NCBI GenBank assembly: GCA_048264105.1
Contig: JBLXDJ010000001.1
Location: 248,001-312,000 of the forward strand
DNA: 64,000 nucleotides
Source: Oceanospirillum sp048264105
Lineage (GTDB): Bacteria > Pseudomonadota > Gammaproteobacteria > Pseudomonadales > Halomonadaceae
Reading direction: 5' to 3'
In this document: piece by piece, positions 34,597 through 44,275 of the stretch
How the letters are laid out: every line of letters starts with the position of its first letter
Position numbering within the stretch: the first letter of the stretch is position 1
Position numbers and translations under genes: made by a program
Notes under the pieces: generated by a model
What the model saw: only the letters and a program-made list of their open reading frames with translations
Told to the model about the DNA's origin: nothing
Databases searched by the model: none

Positions 34597-36936
34597 TCAG
34601 GCGCTTGGTTTTCTGCTGACCTGCTTAGCCTTCTTACCACCGCCTTTTTTAGCAAACGGCTTAGCACCGGATTTAGCAACGGCATTACCGGCGGCTTTTT
34701 TGCTGGCTCCGCCTTTACCCGGCTTCTTACCGGCTGATTTCTTCGCGCCGCCACCGACCTGTTTCACCTGACCGTTTTTCAGGGTCGGGCGGTTGGTGGT
34801 GTGGGATGCACCGGTCTGCTGACCCGGGCGCGCTTTGCGTGGGCTGCGCGGATTGACCGGATCTTTGTCTTCACCGGGCACCAGTTTGTTTTTGCCATCA
34901 CCGATCAGATCCGCTCGACCCATCTCCCGCAGAGTTTTACGCAGAGCCGGCCAGTTTTTCGGATCGTGATAACGCAGGAAGCCTTTCTGTACCCGACGCT
35001 GTTCATAGTTTTTGGCGGTAAACAGTTTCTCACTCTTATAGGTCACCTGCTTGAGCGGGTTTTTGTCCGAGTGGTACATGGCGGTTGCCAGTGACATCGG
35101 CGACGGATAGAAGGTCTGCACCTGATCCGGGCGGAAGTCGTGGGTTTTCAGCCACAGCGCCAGATTGAGCATATCCTCATCTTCAGAGCCGGGGTGCGCG
35201 GCGATAAAGTACGGAATCAGGTACTGCTTCTTACCGGCTTCCTTGGAGTACTTATCGAACATGCGCTTAAAGTTGTCGTAGGTGCCCATGCCCGGTTTCA
35301 TCATCTTGCTCAGAGTCCCCATTTCGGAGTGCTCCGGTGCAATCTTCAGATAACCGCCAACGTGGTGGGTTACCAGCTCTTTGACGTATTCCGGATCTTC
35401 TACCGCCAGGTCGTAACGCAGACCGGAGGCGATGGATACCGTATGTACACCATCAACCGCGCGGGCCTGACGATACAGCTGAGTGGTCGGGCTGTGATCG
35501 GTGTTCAGGTTGACGCAGATCTCCGGATACACGCAGGAGAGCTTACGGCAGGAGGCCTGAATCTCAGGATCTTTACAGTTCAGGTGGTACATATTTGACG
35601 TCGGGCCGCCAAGGTCAGAGATATGACCGGTAAAGGCAGGCAACTTCTGTTTAATGTCTTCGATCTCGTTGATGATCGATTCCTGAGAACGACTCTGAAT
35701 AATGCGACCTTCGTGCTCGGTGATGGAGCAGAAGGTACAGCCACCAAAACAGCCGCGCATGATATTGATCGAGAAGCGGATCATCTCATAAGCGGGGATC
35801 TTGGCACCGCCATATTTCGGGTGCGGCACACGCTGGTAGTTAAAGCCGAACACCTTATCCATCTCCTCGGTTTCCAGAGGGATCGGTGGCGGATTTACCC
35901 AGATCTCTTTCTTGCCGTGCTTCTGAATCAGTGCGCGGGCGTTATGCGGGTTGGATTCCAGATGCAGTACACGGGAGGCGTGGGCGTACAGCACCGGATC
36001 TTTATTCACTTTCTCAAAAGAGGGCAGGCGCACGTAGGTCTTGGAGGCATCCAGCTTACCGTGTTTGCCTTTCAGCGGTGCCGGAATCACGCGGATCGGC
36101 ATCACATCCGGGTCTTCCTCTTCACCATCCTGACACTTGCCTTCCGGGATGTACTCGTAAGGGCTTGGAATCTGGTCGATCTTGCCCGGCCAGTCCACAC
36201 GGCTGGAGTCGATCTCGGTATAGCCGCCCGGAGGCGCATCCCGCACGATCGTCGTGCCGCGAATATCCAGCAGTTCCGACAGATCTTTACCCAGCGCCAT
36301 CTCGTGGGTCAGCTCGATCAGAGCGCGTTCAGCGTTACCGTACAGCAGAATGTCAGCGCCGGAGTCGATCAGTACCGAGCGGCGCACCTCGTTGCTCCAG
36401 TAATCATACTGTGCGATACGGCGCAGACTGGCTTCGATACCACCGATCACAATCGGGACATCGGAATAGGCACGTTTACACATCTGCGAGTAAACAATCA
36501 CTGCCCGATCCGGACGTTTACCACCCTCACCATGGGGGGTGTAGGCGTCGTCGTTACGCACTTTCAGATCGGCGGTGTAGCGGTTGATCAGCGAGTCCAT
36601 ATTGCCTGCGGTGACACCGAAGTAGAAATTCGGTTTGCCCAGACGCATAAATTCGTCCGGTTTGCGCCAGTCCGGCTGGTCGATAATACCGACACGGAAG
36701 CCCTGAGATTCCAGCAGACGACCCAGCACCGCCATACCGAAACTCGGGTGATCCACGTAGGCGTCACCGGTGACGATGATGATATCGCAGCTGTCCCAGC
36801 CCAGCGCATCCATCTCCTCGCGGGTGGTCGGCAGGAAAGGTGCAGTACCGAAGCACTCGGCCCAGTACAAAGGATAGGAAAACAGATCGGGGGCGGTTTT
36901 ATGTTTACTGCTCATGGCGCTCATCAGGTTCTGCAA
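34597..36936 (-). CDS. ygiQ: YgiQ-family radical SAM protein
   Basis: A 779-residue YgiQ-type radical SAM protein. The cluster-binding motif CFGGCTFCSITEHEGR (about 395) has the CxxxCxxC spacing. The N-terminal UPF0313-type domain includes VIVTGDAYVDHPSFG. A lysine-rich low-complexity tail (about 700-779) may bind RNA or acidic partners. The reaction is unknown. The first ATG of several (MQNLMSAMSS) was kept. Confidence 0.92.
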   Translation of the reverse strand: MQNLMSAMSSKHKTAPDLFSYPLYWAECFGTAPFLPTTREEMDALGWDSCDIIIVTGDAYVDHPSFGMAVLGRLLESQGFRVGIIDQPDWRKPDEFMRLGKPNFYFGVTAGNMDSLINRYTADLKVRNDDAYTPHGEGGKRPDRAVIVYSQMCKRAYSDVPIVIGGIEASLRRIAQYDYWSNEVRRSVLIDSGADILLYGNAERALIELTHEMALGKDLSELLDIRGTTIVRDAPPGGYTEIDSSRVDWPGKIDQIPSPYEYIPEGKCQDGEEEDPDVMPIRVIPAPLKGKHGKLDASKTYVRLPSFEKVNKDPVLYAHASRVLHLESNPHNARALIQKHGKKEIWVNPPPIPLETEEMDKVFGFNYQRVPHPKYGGAKIPAYEMIRFSINIMRGCFGGCTFCSITEHEGRIIQSRSQESIINEIEDIKQKLPAFTGHISDLGGPTSNMYHLNCKDPEIQASCRKLSCVYPEICVNLNTDHSPTTQLYRQARAVDGVHTVSIASGLRYDLAVEDPEYVKELVTHHVGGYLKIAPEHSEMGTLSKMMKPGMGTYDNFKRMFDKYSKEAGKKQYLIPYFIAAHPGSEDEDMLNLALWLKTHDFRPDQVQTFYPSPMSLATAMYHSDKNPLKQVTYKSEKLFTAKNYEQRRVQKGFLRYHDPKNWPALRKTLREMGRADLIGDGKNKLVPGEDKDPVNPRSPRKARPGQQTGASHTTNRPTLKNGQVKQVGGGAKKSAGKKPGKGGASKKAAGNAVAKSGAKPFAKKGGGKKAKQVSRKPSA

Positions 36937-37319
36937 CAGGCGATGAATTGCCCGTTGGCTTCAGTATCAGGTCTGGTTTCCTGCGACGGGTTTTATATAA
37001 AAAACCGAAGCAAGGCAGACGGGTTTTGCAAACCGCGCATTGTCCCAGAAAAACAGTCGGGAATACAGAGCAGAATAGCCGCTGTTCAGAAGATTGGACG
37101 GAAATTTAACCCTGCTTTTTCAGGGTGTTTGCAAAAGGTAATAGCGGTCTGAGGGGCAGGCAGACAAAAGTGTGACAGATAAATCGGGCGGCAGTTAAAA
37201 GGGGTAAGCAGATAAAGGGATCGGCAGATAAATAGAGAAGCAGATAAAAAGATGATCCACCAGCAGGCGGATCATCTTCAGGGTGATTACAGTTTTTGAA
37301 CGATTCGTTTATTCCCGGA
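36937..37319 (-). other. Intergenic region with AGATAAA repeats and terminator
   Basis: Four to five imperfect copies of GCAGATAAA-type units lie at 37145-37250. At 37249-37278 AAGATGATCC pairs with GGATCATCTT, a terminator for the SQR-like gene. The right-hand part near 36940-37100 must carry the ygiQ promoter. Confidence 0.6.
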
Positions 37320-38522
37320 CTAAGGCAGGCGGGAATGGCCGTTTCTGGTTTTCCAGAGAAAGTACTTTTCGAACAAGACCTTGGACACATCAAAGATCAC
37401 ATTGGGCAGCATGATGGCAAAGCGGCGGGGCTTAAACATACTGGTGCCCAGAATAAGCACTTCTTTCTTACCGGCATCCATAATGCAGAGTGCCGGGATA
37501 CGGCCATAGGGCTTGGCCTTCATCGGTTTGTTGTTCAGCGTGGCCAGAATATTGTTGGCCACCGCTTTACCGGTTTCATCCGCCGGGAAGCCGGTCTTGG
37601 GCACGCCATAAGGGACTTTTTCCGGATTGAACGGCGGCGGAACATCTACGGCGATCCCTGCAGCCCAGACATTGTCCAGATCTTCATGCTGGTAGAAATC
37701 GTTCACCGGGATATAGCCCGCTTCGGTGGTGCGTAATCCTTCCGATTGCGTTACCAGATCGACGCCGACAAACGGGGGCATAATCATGCTGAACGCGTAG
37801 GGTAGTGATTCACCGTTGCTCAGGTGGAGCTGTTTCTCATCCATCGATTCAATACCCACCTGAGTGCGGTAATGGATGTTAAACATCTTCATAAAGCCCT
37901 TCAGCATGGTTTCACCACCGGCGATGCCATCAATACCAAAGTGCCCCAGATAGTCTTCCGGTGTGACCCAGGTCAGATCCACCTGTTTGCGGATACCTTG
38001 TTCCCGCAGCCACTTCTCGATATTAAACAGAAACTCATAGGCCGCCCCCATACAACCGGCACGCTGGCTGGCACCGATAATGATAGGGCCGGGGTTTTTC
38101 TTAAAGGCTTCCAGCGCTTCGCGGGTTTTCATCGCCAGATCCGGCGTACCGATATAGTGGGCGTGTTCCCGAACCCCGGGCGCGACATCAAAATCGACCT
38201 TGGGGCCGGTGGCGATCACCAGATGATCGTAGCTCAGATCGCCCTTGTCGGAGCTTACCAACTGAGCTTGCGGGTCGATATTCAGGGCTTCACCATGAAT
38301 AAAGTTGATCTTATGTTTGCTGAAAAGCGGTTCCAGAGGGATCTGAACATCGGAGACTTCACGACGGCCAAAGGGCACCCAGATCAGAGAGGGGATAAAC
38401 AGAAACTGGTCGGTGCGGCTGATCACCGTCACATCAACCTGCTGCTTACCTTTGCGCTTTAATTCCAGTGCGGCGGTGACACCGGCAAAATTGCCGCCAA
38501 TTACTAAAACTTTTGTTGTCAT
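37320..38522 (-). CDS. FAD-dependent oxidoreductase, SQR/FCC-like
   Basis: A flavoprotein of about 400 residues in the sulfide:quinone oxidoreductase / flavocytochrome c sulfide dehydrogenase superfamily. It has the FAD motif VLVIGGNFAGVTAALEL (about 5-21), the second dinucleotide segment near IIIGASQRAGC, and a C-terminal amphipathic stretch. Only two cysteines are obvious, so true SQR activity is uncertain. The ATG at 38522 (MTTKVLV) is the natural start. Confidence 0.8.
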   Translation of the reverse strand: MTTKVLVIGGNFAGVTAALELKRKGKQQVDVTVISRTDQFLFIPSLIWVPFGRREVSDVQIPLEPLFSKHKINFIHGEALNIDPQAQLVSSDKGDLSYDHLVIATGPKVDFDVAPGVREHAHYIGTPDLAMKTREALEAFKKNPGPIIIGASQRAGCMGAAYEFLFNIEKWLREQGIRKQVDLTWVTPEDYLGHFGIDGIAGGETMLKGFMKMFNIHYRTQVGIESMDEKQLHLSNGESLPYAFSMIMPPFVGVDLVTQSEGLRTTEAGYIPVNDFYQHEDLDNVWAAGIAVDVPPPFNPEKVPYGVPKTGFPADETGKAVANNILATLNNKPMKAKPYGRIPALCIMDAGKKEVLILGTSMFKPRRFAIMLPNVIFDVSKVLFEKYFLWKTRNGHSRLP

Positions 38523-38556
38523 TATCTGTTCTGCCTTTAACTGCTTACTGCGGCTT

Positions 38557-38579
38557 TTGTATATCCCTTTACTATACAA
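38557..38579. promoter_or_regulatory. Inverted repeat upstream of the SQR-like gene
   Basis: TTGTATA-N9-TATACAA, 35-57 bp upstream of the start codon. It could be a repressor site; the regulator is unknown. Confidence 0.45.
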
Positions 38580-38797
38580 GGGATTAGTAGTAGATGAATT
38601 AGAAAAGCGTTAAATTTTGTAGGGGTAATCACTGATGCTTTTTTGGGGCTTCCCTTTGAACAGCCCGGTAGTTAAAAGCAAAGTAGCTAAAAGAAAAATA
38701 GTTAAAAGAAGAGTAGAATGCTTTGCGCATATAAAACGATGCAGCAAAAAAATAATAAAATATCCTGTTCCGGAATTGATTTTGTAAGGAAGCCCCT

Positions 38798-39409
38798 ATG
38801 TCTTTAGTTCTTTGGTTATCTCTGCTTCTGATCTGTGTGCTGGGTGCGATGTCACCGGGGCCGAGTCTGGCGGTGGTGTTACGTCAAACCGTGAGTAACG
38901 GTCGCGGTCACGGTATTGCCGCAGGTTGCGCCCATGCATTAGGTGTGGCGGTCTGGGCGGCGGCAACGGTTTGGGGGCTGGGGGTTCTGGTCAGCCGTTA
39001 TGAAACTGTTTATCTGGCACTGACCTGGGCTGGTGCAGCTTATCTGGTCTGGCTGGGTTTTAATGCTCTGCGTTATGCGTCGACTCCTGAGCTTCAGGCG
39101 GAAAACGGCACGAAGGAAACCTATTGGCAGGCGGCACGATCCGGTCTTTTTATCTCGCTGCTGAATCCGAAACTGGCGGTGTTCTTTACCGCCTTGTTCT
39201 CCCAGTTTGTGACTGCGGATCAGGGCTTAGAGGCTCAGCTGATTATGGTGCTGACCGCTTCTATTGTGGATGGCCTCTGGTACACCTTGGTAGCTCTGTT
39301 GTTCTCTCAGGCGCACCTGCTGGCCTGGCTGCGTCGCCACGTAAAACGGATCGAGCAGATGACAGGCGTTGTCCTGATCGGTCTGGCGGTGCGGGTGGTG
39401 GTTCCCTGA
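38798..39409 (+). CDS. LysE/RhtB-family amino-acid exporter
   Basis: A 203-residue membrane protein with about six helices. The conserved start GAMSPGPSLAVVLRQTV (about 17-33) and HALGVAVW are LysE/RhtB signatures. The ribosome site is AAGGAAG. The next gene begins at the base after its stop. Confidence 0.9.
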   Translation: MSLVLWLSLLLICVLGAMSPGPSLAVVLRQTVSNGRGHGIAAGCAHALGVAVWAAATVWGLGVLVSRYETVYLALTWAGAAYLVWLGFNALRYASTPELQAENGTKETYWQAARSGLFISLLNPKLAVFFTALFSQFVTADQGLEAQLIMVLTASIVDGLWYTLVALLFSQAHLLAWLRRHVKRIEQMTGVVLIGLAVRVVVP

Positions 39410-39826
39410 ATGAGGGTTTCAGATGCTTCCGGTGATTGCGTTGGCCGTTATCCGGTCAACGTACATAAGGTGTTTCACGCCCATGTTTACTTTGATGCGG
39501 ACACGCTGGATTTCGCGACAGAGCTTTGCCTGCAGGCCGGTGAACAGTTTGGCGTTCAGGTGGGGCGGGTGCATCAGAAACCTGTTGGCCCTCATTCCGC
39601 GTGGAGTTGTCAGCTACTCTTTAAGACAACGGACTTTGATCAGCTGATTCCCTGGCTGGATCAGCAGCGTCTTTTAGCCGCTGGTGATGAAAAGACAGAG
39701 CAGGAAGGCAGGAAAGGCCTTTCGATTCTGGTACACGGTGTCACCGGCGATCACCTGAAGGATCACACCGATCATGCCTATTGGCTGGGACAACCGCTGA
39801 CACTGGATCTGTCGATGTTCCTCTGA
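39410..39826 (+). CDS. DOPA 4,5-dioxygenase-family protein
   Basis: A 138-residue protein of the DOPA 4,5-dioxygenase family. The histidine motifs KVFHAHVYFD (about 20-29), GPHSAWSCQ (about 60-68), LVHGVTGDHLKDHTDHAYWLG (about 107-127) match its metal-site residues. Bacterial members are mostly uncharacterised. The ATG directly follows the exporter's stop, so the two are one operon. Confidence 0.85.
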   Translation: MRVSDASGDCVGRYPVNVHKVFHAHVYFDADTLDFATELCLQAGEQFGVQVGRVHQKPVGPHSAWSCQLLFKTTDFDQLIPWLDQQRLLAAGDEKTEQEGRKGLSILVHGVTGDHLKDHTDHAYWLGQPLTLDLSMFL

Positions 39827-39861
39827 CAATCTTCTTCGTGACCTGTTGATGGGGTGGATAC

Positions 39862-40677
39862 ATGAAAGCAAAACTGGCGGCGATAATAGAGGCGCTGGGC
39901 ACTCCGGGATTCAGTTCTGCCCTGGCGGATTATCTGCAAACCCTGCTGCCCTGCAGCCACCTGATTATTCTGGGTTGTCGTCGCGGCAAGCACCCCATCT
40001 ATCTCTATGATGCCATTCCCCATAATCGCGAATACCTGTTCCAGCGTTATCTCACCGATGCCTACCTGACCGACCCTTTTTATCAGTTCACCGTGGTGGA
40101 TCATGGGGATAGCGTGCTGGCTCTGCCGGAGATCCGGGGGCGGCTGGATCAACCGGATTATCTGCAGGCCCTTTATCAGCAGGAGTTCTGTCAGCAAACC
40201 GGTGTTTTTGATGAGTTGTGCCTCTGTACACGGCTGGATGACGACCGCTGGATTCTGCTCTTTACCGGACAGGCAGGGGAGGATGAAACCCGTCACCGGA
40301 TGCAGTTTAACGAGCTGCAGGCTGATGCTTTGATTCTGCACGCCCTGATCCGCCAGCAGTGGGCGGGTGCCGCGCCAACGGCGGCTAACAACCCGGATAC
40401 CGGCTTGCTGCAATCCTCCGCTATGGCGGATAAAAGTGAGTTTCGGCATGCGCTGCAAACTGCCATGCACTCCTTTGGCGAGGCGCTGCTGACCCCGAAA
40501 GAGCAGGCGATCACCCTGTTAATCGTGCAGGGGTATGACTCCGCCGATATCACCCAGCTGGAAGGGATCGCCCTTGGCACGGTGAAAAATCACCGAAAGA
40601 GTATCTACCGCAAACTGAATGTCAGCTCCCTGAGCGAACTCTATCAGCTGTTTATGACCCATCTGCTGGTTTCATAA
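39862..40677 (+). CDS. LuxR-family transcriptional regulator
   Basis: A 271-residue regulator with an uncharacterised N-terminal sensor region (about 1-190) and a C-terminal LuxR helix-turn-helix (LTPKEQAITLLIVQGYDSAD then GIALGTVKNHRKSIYRKLNV, about 206-253). There is no receiver domain. It lies 35 bp after the DOPA-dioxygenase gene, probably as the third gene of that operon. Confidence 0.88.
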   Translation: MKAKLAAIIEALGTPGFSSALADYLQTLLPCSHLIILGCRRGKHPIYLYDAIPHNREYLFQRYLTDAYLTDPFYQFTVVDHGDSVLALPEIRGRLDQPDYLQALYQQEFCQQTGVFDELCLCTRLDDDRWILLFTGQAGEDETRHRMQFNELQADALILHALIRQQWAGAAPTAANNPDTGLLQSSAMADKSEFRHALQTAMHSFGEALLTPKEQAITLLIVQGYDSADITQLEGIALGTVKNHRKSIYRKLNVSSLSELYQLFMTHLLVS

Positions 40678-40679
40678 CT

Positions 40680-40750
40680 CTCTGTCACTCTTTAATCCGA
40701 CTTGCCCCTTTAACCTGATCTGTCCCTCTTTAACCCGATCTGTCCCTATA
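40680..40750 (+). repeat. Degenerate tandem repeat after the LuxR gene
   Basis: About three imperfect 20-22-bp units of the form CTCTTTAACCCGATCTGTCC follow the stop codon. Confidence 0.65.
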
Positions 40751-40841
40751 GGGATATGCGGCTTTGCCGCGCCCTTCTTTAAGCTGTTGTTTCTTTAATG
40801 TCACTTTTAACCGCAGCAACGAAAAACCGTTAGGGCACCCC

Positions 40842-42149
40842 ATGACCTCTCTATTTGATGACCTGAACCGGCGCGGTCTGATCGCGCAAACCTCCAACGC
40901 CGATGAACTGAAAACCTTTCTGCAGCAGCCGCAAACCGTCTACTGCGGTTTTGACCCTACTGCCGGTAGCCTGCATATTGGGCATCTGGTGCCGCTTCTG
41001 ATGCTGAAGCGCTTTTATGATGCGGGTCACAAGGTGATCGCGCTGGTGGGTGGGGCAACCGGTGCCATCGGTGACCCCAGCTTTAAAGCCACCGAGCGCA
41101 GTCTGAACAGCATGGAAACCGTGGATGAGTTTGCCGCTCAGCTGAGTGCCCAGATCAACCGCCTGATGCAGCCGCATCTGAACGGACAATCCCTAAAGCT
41201 GGTCAACAACAAAGACTGGTTCTGGGGGATGAATATCGTTGAGTTTTTCCGGGATGTGGGCAAACACTTCTCGGTGAATGAGATGATGCGCCGCGAGTCG
41301 GTGAAACAGCGTCTCGACCGGCCGGATGTGGGCATCTCCTTCACCGAGTTCAGCTACACCCTGCTGCAATCCTATGACTTTGTGCAGCTGAACAAGCACC
41401 ACGGCGTAACTCTGCAGATCGGCGGAAATGATCAGTGGGGCAATATTGTCAGCGGTATCGACCTGACCCGCCGTCTGAATCAGGCGAAAGTGGATGGCCT
41501 GACCCTACCGCTGATCACCAAAAGTGATGGCACCAAGTTCGGTAAAACAGAGACCGGCACCGTCTGGCTGGATGCGGCCAAAACCTCGCCGTACAGCTTC
41601 TACCAGTTTTGGCTCAATACCGCCGATGCCGATGTTTACAATATGCTGGCGTACTACACCTTTCTGTCGATGGGTGAGATTGAAGCGATTCGTACAGCCG
41701 ATCAGGAATCCGGCCGCAAGCCGGAAGCACAGCGTATTCTGGCCGAGGCGATTACCGGTTTTGTCCATGGAGAGGCGGGTTTAAGCAGCGCCAAACGCAT
41801 TACAGAAGCACTGTTTGCGGGTAAAGGCGATCAGGAAACGGCCGGAATTGCCCAGCTGAGTGAGGCTGAACTGCAACAGTTAGAGCTGGATGGTCTGCCC
41901 TGTTTTACCGTTAACCCAACCGCTCCGCTTGCGCAGGTATTAGTGGATGCAGCGTTAGCGCCATCCAAAAGCAAAGCCCGTGAGCAGCTGAAAGCGGGGG
42001 CTATTCGCCTGAATGGCGAACAGGTGGCTGTTGATACTGCACATAACCAGCCGGATGAATCGCTAAGTCAGCATTTTGCCCTTTTTGACCGTTACTGGTT
42101 GATTCAGCGCGGTAAAAAGAACTTTGCGCTGCTGAAGAAAGCCGATTAA
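40842..42149 (+). CDS. tyrS: Tyrosyl-tRNA synthetase
   Basis: A class I synthetase of about 435 residues. The HIGH motif is SLHIGH (45-48) and the KMSKS loop is KFGKT (about 230). The C-terminal S4 RNA-binding domain (about 360-425) includes SKSKAREQLKAGAIRLNGE. The start MTSLFDDL at 40842 matches the family; the frame remains open further upstream but that part is not conserved. It charges tRNA-Tyr. Confidence 0.97.
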   Translation: MTSLFDDLNRRGLIAQTSNADELKTFLQQPQTVYCGFDPTAGSLHIGHLVPLLMLKRFYDAGHKVIALVGGATGAIGDPSFKATERSLNSMETVDEFAAQLSAQINRLMQPHLNGQSLKLVNNKDWFWGMNIVEFFRDVGKHFSVNEMMRRESVKQRLDRPDVGISFTEFSYTLLQSYDFVQLNKHHGVTLQIGGNDQWGNIVSGIDLTRRLNQAKVDGLTLPLITKSDGTKFGKTETGTVWLDAAKTSPYSFYQFWLNTADADVYNMLAYYTFLSMGEIEAIRTADQESGRKPEAQRILAEAITGFVHGEAGLSSAKRITEALFAGKGDQETAGIAQLSEAELQQLELDGLPCFTVNPTAPLAQVLVDAALAPSKSKAREQLKAGAIRLNGEQVAVDTAHNQPDESLSQHFALFDRYWLIQRGKKNFALLKKAD

Positions 42150-42160
42150 GACGCCAAAAC

Positions 42161-42200
42161 GTCAGGGTCGGATAACGTGTTCTGTTTGTCCGGCCCTGAC
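42161..42200 (+). terminator. Hairpin after tyrS
   Basis: GTCAGGGTCGGA pairs with TCCGGCCCTGAC (one G-T wobble) around a 16-nt loop. There is no T-run. Confidence 0.55.
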
Positions 42201-42212
42201 AGCAAGCGTGAC

Positions 42213-42500
42213 TTACTTCATTTCCACTTCGATCAGTACGATATCTTCATCTGAGTTGTTCAGTACATTGTGCTCAACGCCTACCGGGCGGTAGTAGCAC
42301 TCACCGGCACGCATCTCAACGGGCTTAGAGCCTTCGCCGGTGTCGATATGCAGTACGCAGTTCTGCATCGGCACAATCACGTAATCGCGCTCGTGGCGGT
42401 GCCACTGGCTTTCGCCGCCAGCGGGAAACAGCAGATGGTTAACACAGGTGCGCTCGTTATCGATCTGTTGGGTGATCTCTAAAACCGGACGTTCAGACAT
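42213..42500 (-). CDS. Cupin-domain protein
   Basis: A 95-residue single cupin. The metal site HRHERDYVIVP and the second motif PVGVEHNVLN are present. Substrate unknown. The start has AGAGGGAT upstream. Convergent with tyrS. Confidence 0.82.
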   Translation of the reverse strand: MSERPVLEITQQIDNERTCVNHLLFPAGGESQWHRHERDYVIVPMQNCVLHIDTGEGSKPVEMRAGECYYRPVGVEHNVLNNSDEDIVLIEVEMK

Positions 42501-42805
42501 GGACGATCCCTCTTTGCATTATCGTTGGAATGGGTCAGACAAATTGACCTGAGGCGAAGATTAGCAGCGGAGGGATTGTTTTGCGGTTGCGAACAATCGG
42601 CGCTGGGTTTGGTGTCAATCAATCTAAACAGAATTCGTATTTTGATTAATTGCTTTGGCTGGCTGATGCTGAAAATGCCATCTGCTATTCAGGGCAGGCT
42701 TTGTTATACTGCGCGCCTTCTGGGCTTTGAGCATCAAACCAACGCCCTGGAACCTAATCATGACCTGTTCGGTCTGCCACCTCTTTTTTATCAGTTGAGA
42801 TCTCC
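42501..42805 (+). promoter_or_regulatory. Intergenic region upstream of dbpA
   Basis: About 300 bp without a gene. A TATACT -10-like element lies at 42705-42710; no clear -35 was seen. The divergent side carries the cupin promoter. Confidence 0.45.
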
Positions 42806-44194
42806 GTGAACGATAGCGCCTTTTCCAGCCTTAACCTGCCTGCCGCCCAGATTCAGAACCTGAACGATATGGGATATTCCCGCATGACACCGATTCAGGC
42901 GCAAAGCCTGCCGTTGGTGCTGAAGGGCAAAGACCTGATCGCCAAAGCCAAAACCGGTAGTGGTAAAACCGCCGCCTTCGGTATCGGCCTGCTGGAAAAA
43001 CTCAACGTGCGCTCCTTTGCCTGTCAGGCACTGGTGATGTGCCCGACCCGCGAGCTGGCGGGACAGGTCGCGAACGAACTGCGTAAGCTGGCGCGTTATC
43101 AGCACAACGTTAAAATCCTGACTCTGTGCGGCGGTATGCCGATCGGCCCGCAGATCGGTTCTCTGGCTCACGGTACGCATATTGTGGTGGGTACGCCGGG
43201 TCGTATTCAGGATCACCTGCGTAAAGGTACGCTGGATCTGGGACGGGTTAATACTGTTGTACTGGATGAAGCCGACCGTATGCTGGATATGGGCTTTGCC
43301 GATGCGATGGAAGCGATTCTGGAAGAGACGCCGTCGAATCGTCAGACCCTGCTGTTTTCTGCCACGTATCCGGACACGATCGCCCAGATCAGCAGCCGCT
43401 ATCAGAACAAACCTGCGATGGTTGAGGTGGTTGAGTCGGCTCAGGCGCCGGTGAATATCAGCCAGAAGTTCTACTCGGTAGAGCGAGCGTCTGAGAAAGA
43501 AGACCTGCTGCTGCAGGTGCTGGGTCACTACCAGCCGGAACATGCGGTGATCTTCTGTAACACCAAACAGACCTGTGCCGATCTGGCGCGAGCCCTGAAA
43601 GATCAGGACTACTACGCTCAGGCACTGCACGGTGATATGGATCAGCGCGAGCGTGATCAGGTACTGGTCAAGTTTGCTAACCGAAGCACTCACTTACTGC
43701 TGGCGACCGATGTTGCCGCCCGTGGTCTGGATATCGACGACCTGCCGATGGTGATTAACTACGACCTGACGCGGGACTCAGAAGTGCACGTTCACCGTAT
43801 TGGCCGCACCGGCCGTGCGGGTAAATCCGGTCTGGCGATCAGCCTGTACACCCAGAAAGAGAGCTACAAACTGGCGGATATTGCCGACCAGATGCAGACC
43901 GAGATTGAGCCATCCAGCAGCGAAGAGCTGTTCGACGGTGATATGAGCGGTCACCGCGAACCGACTATGGTGACCCTGTCTATCGACGGCGGCAAAAAGA
44001 ACAAAGTTCGTCCCGGCGACCTGTTGGGTGCCCTCACTAATGAAGGCGGCATCACAGGTGCTCAGGTGGGCAAGATTAATATCTTCGACTTTACCGCTTA
44101 TGTCGCGGTGGAACGCAGCGTGGGTAAAAAAGCCCTTAACCACCTGATGAACAGCCGGATTAAAGGCCGTAAGTTTAAGGTGCGTCGGGTATAA
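42806..44194 (+). CDS. dbpA: ATP-dependent RNA helicase DbpA
   Basis: A 462-residue DEAD-box helicase that acts in 50S ribosome assembly. It has AKTGSGKT (Walker A, about 49), PTRELA, VLDEADRMLDMGF, SAT and HRIGRTGRAG motifs. The C-terminal RNA-binding domain characteristic of DbpA (about 385-462, VRPGDLLGALTNEGGI to KFKVRRV) gives 23S rRNA specificity. The start is GTG, with GAGATCTCC nearby. A cassette array lies directly downstream. Confidence 0.95.
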   Translation: MNDSAFSSLNLPAAQIQNLNDMGYSRMTPIQAQSLPLVLKGKDLIAKAKTGSGKTAAFGIGLLEKLNVRSFACQALVMCPTRELAGQVANELRKLARYQHNVKILTLCGGMPIGPQIGSLAHGTHIVVGTPGRIQDHLRKGTLDLGRVNTVVLDEADRMLDMGFADAMEAILEETPSNRQTLLFSATYPDTIAQISSRYQNKPAMVEVVESAQAPVNISQKFYSVERASEKEDLLLQVLGHYQPEHAVIFCNTKQTCADLARALKDQDYYAQALHGDMDQRERDQVLVKFANRSTHLLLATDVAARGLDIDDLPMVINYDLTRDSEVHVHRIGRTGRAGKSGLAISLYTQKESYKLADIADQMQTEIEPSSSEELFDGDMSGHREPTMVTLSIDGGKKNKVRPGDLLGALTNEGGITGAQVGKINIFDFTAYVAVERSVGKKALNHLMNSRIKGRKFKVRRV

Positions 44195-44232
44195 GTACCT
44201 GACCGGCTTTCAGCCGGAAGCTTTAGATAAAC

Positions 44233-44274
44233 AAAAACGCCGCGCTCAGCTTTATCGCTAAGCGCGGCGTTTTT
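44233..44274 (+). terminator. Strong terminator after dbpA
   Basis: AAAAACGCCGCGCT pairs with AGCGCGGCGTTTTT around a 14-nt loop. Confidence 0.92.
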
Positions 44275-44275
44275 G

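Noticed and set aside
35623..37152. A 509-codon open frame on the plus strand
   Set aside because: It is antisense to ygiQ, which has clear family motifs; the frame has no recognisable domain.
42791..43693. A 300-codon minus-strand frame
   Set aside because: Antisense shadow of dbpA.
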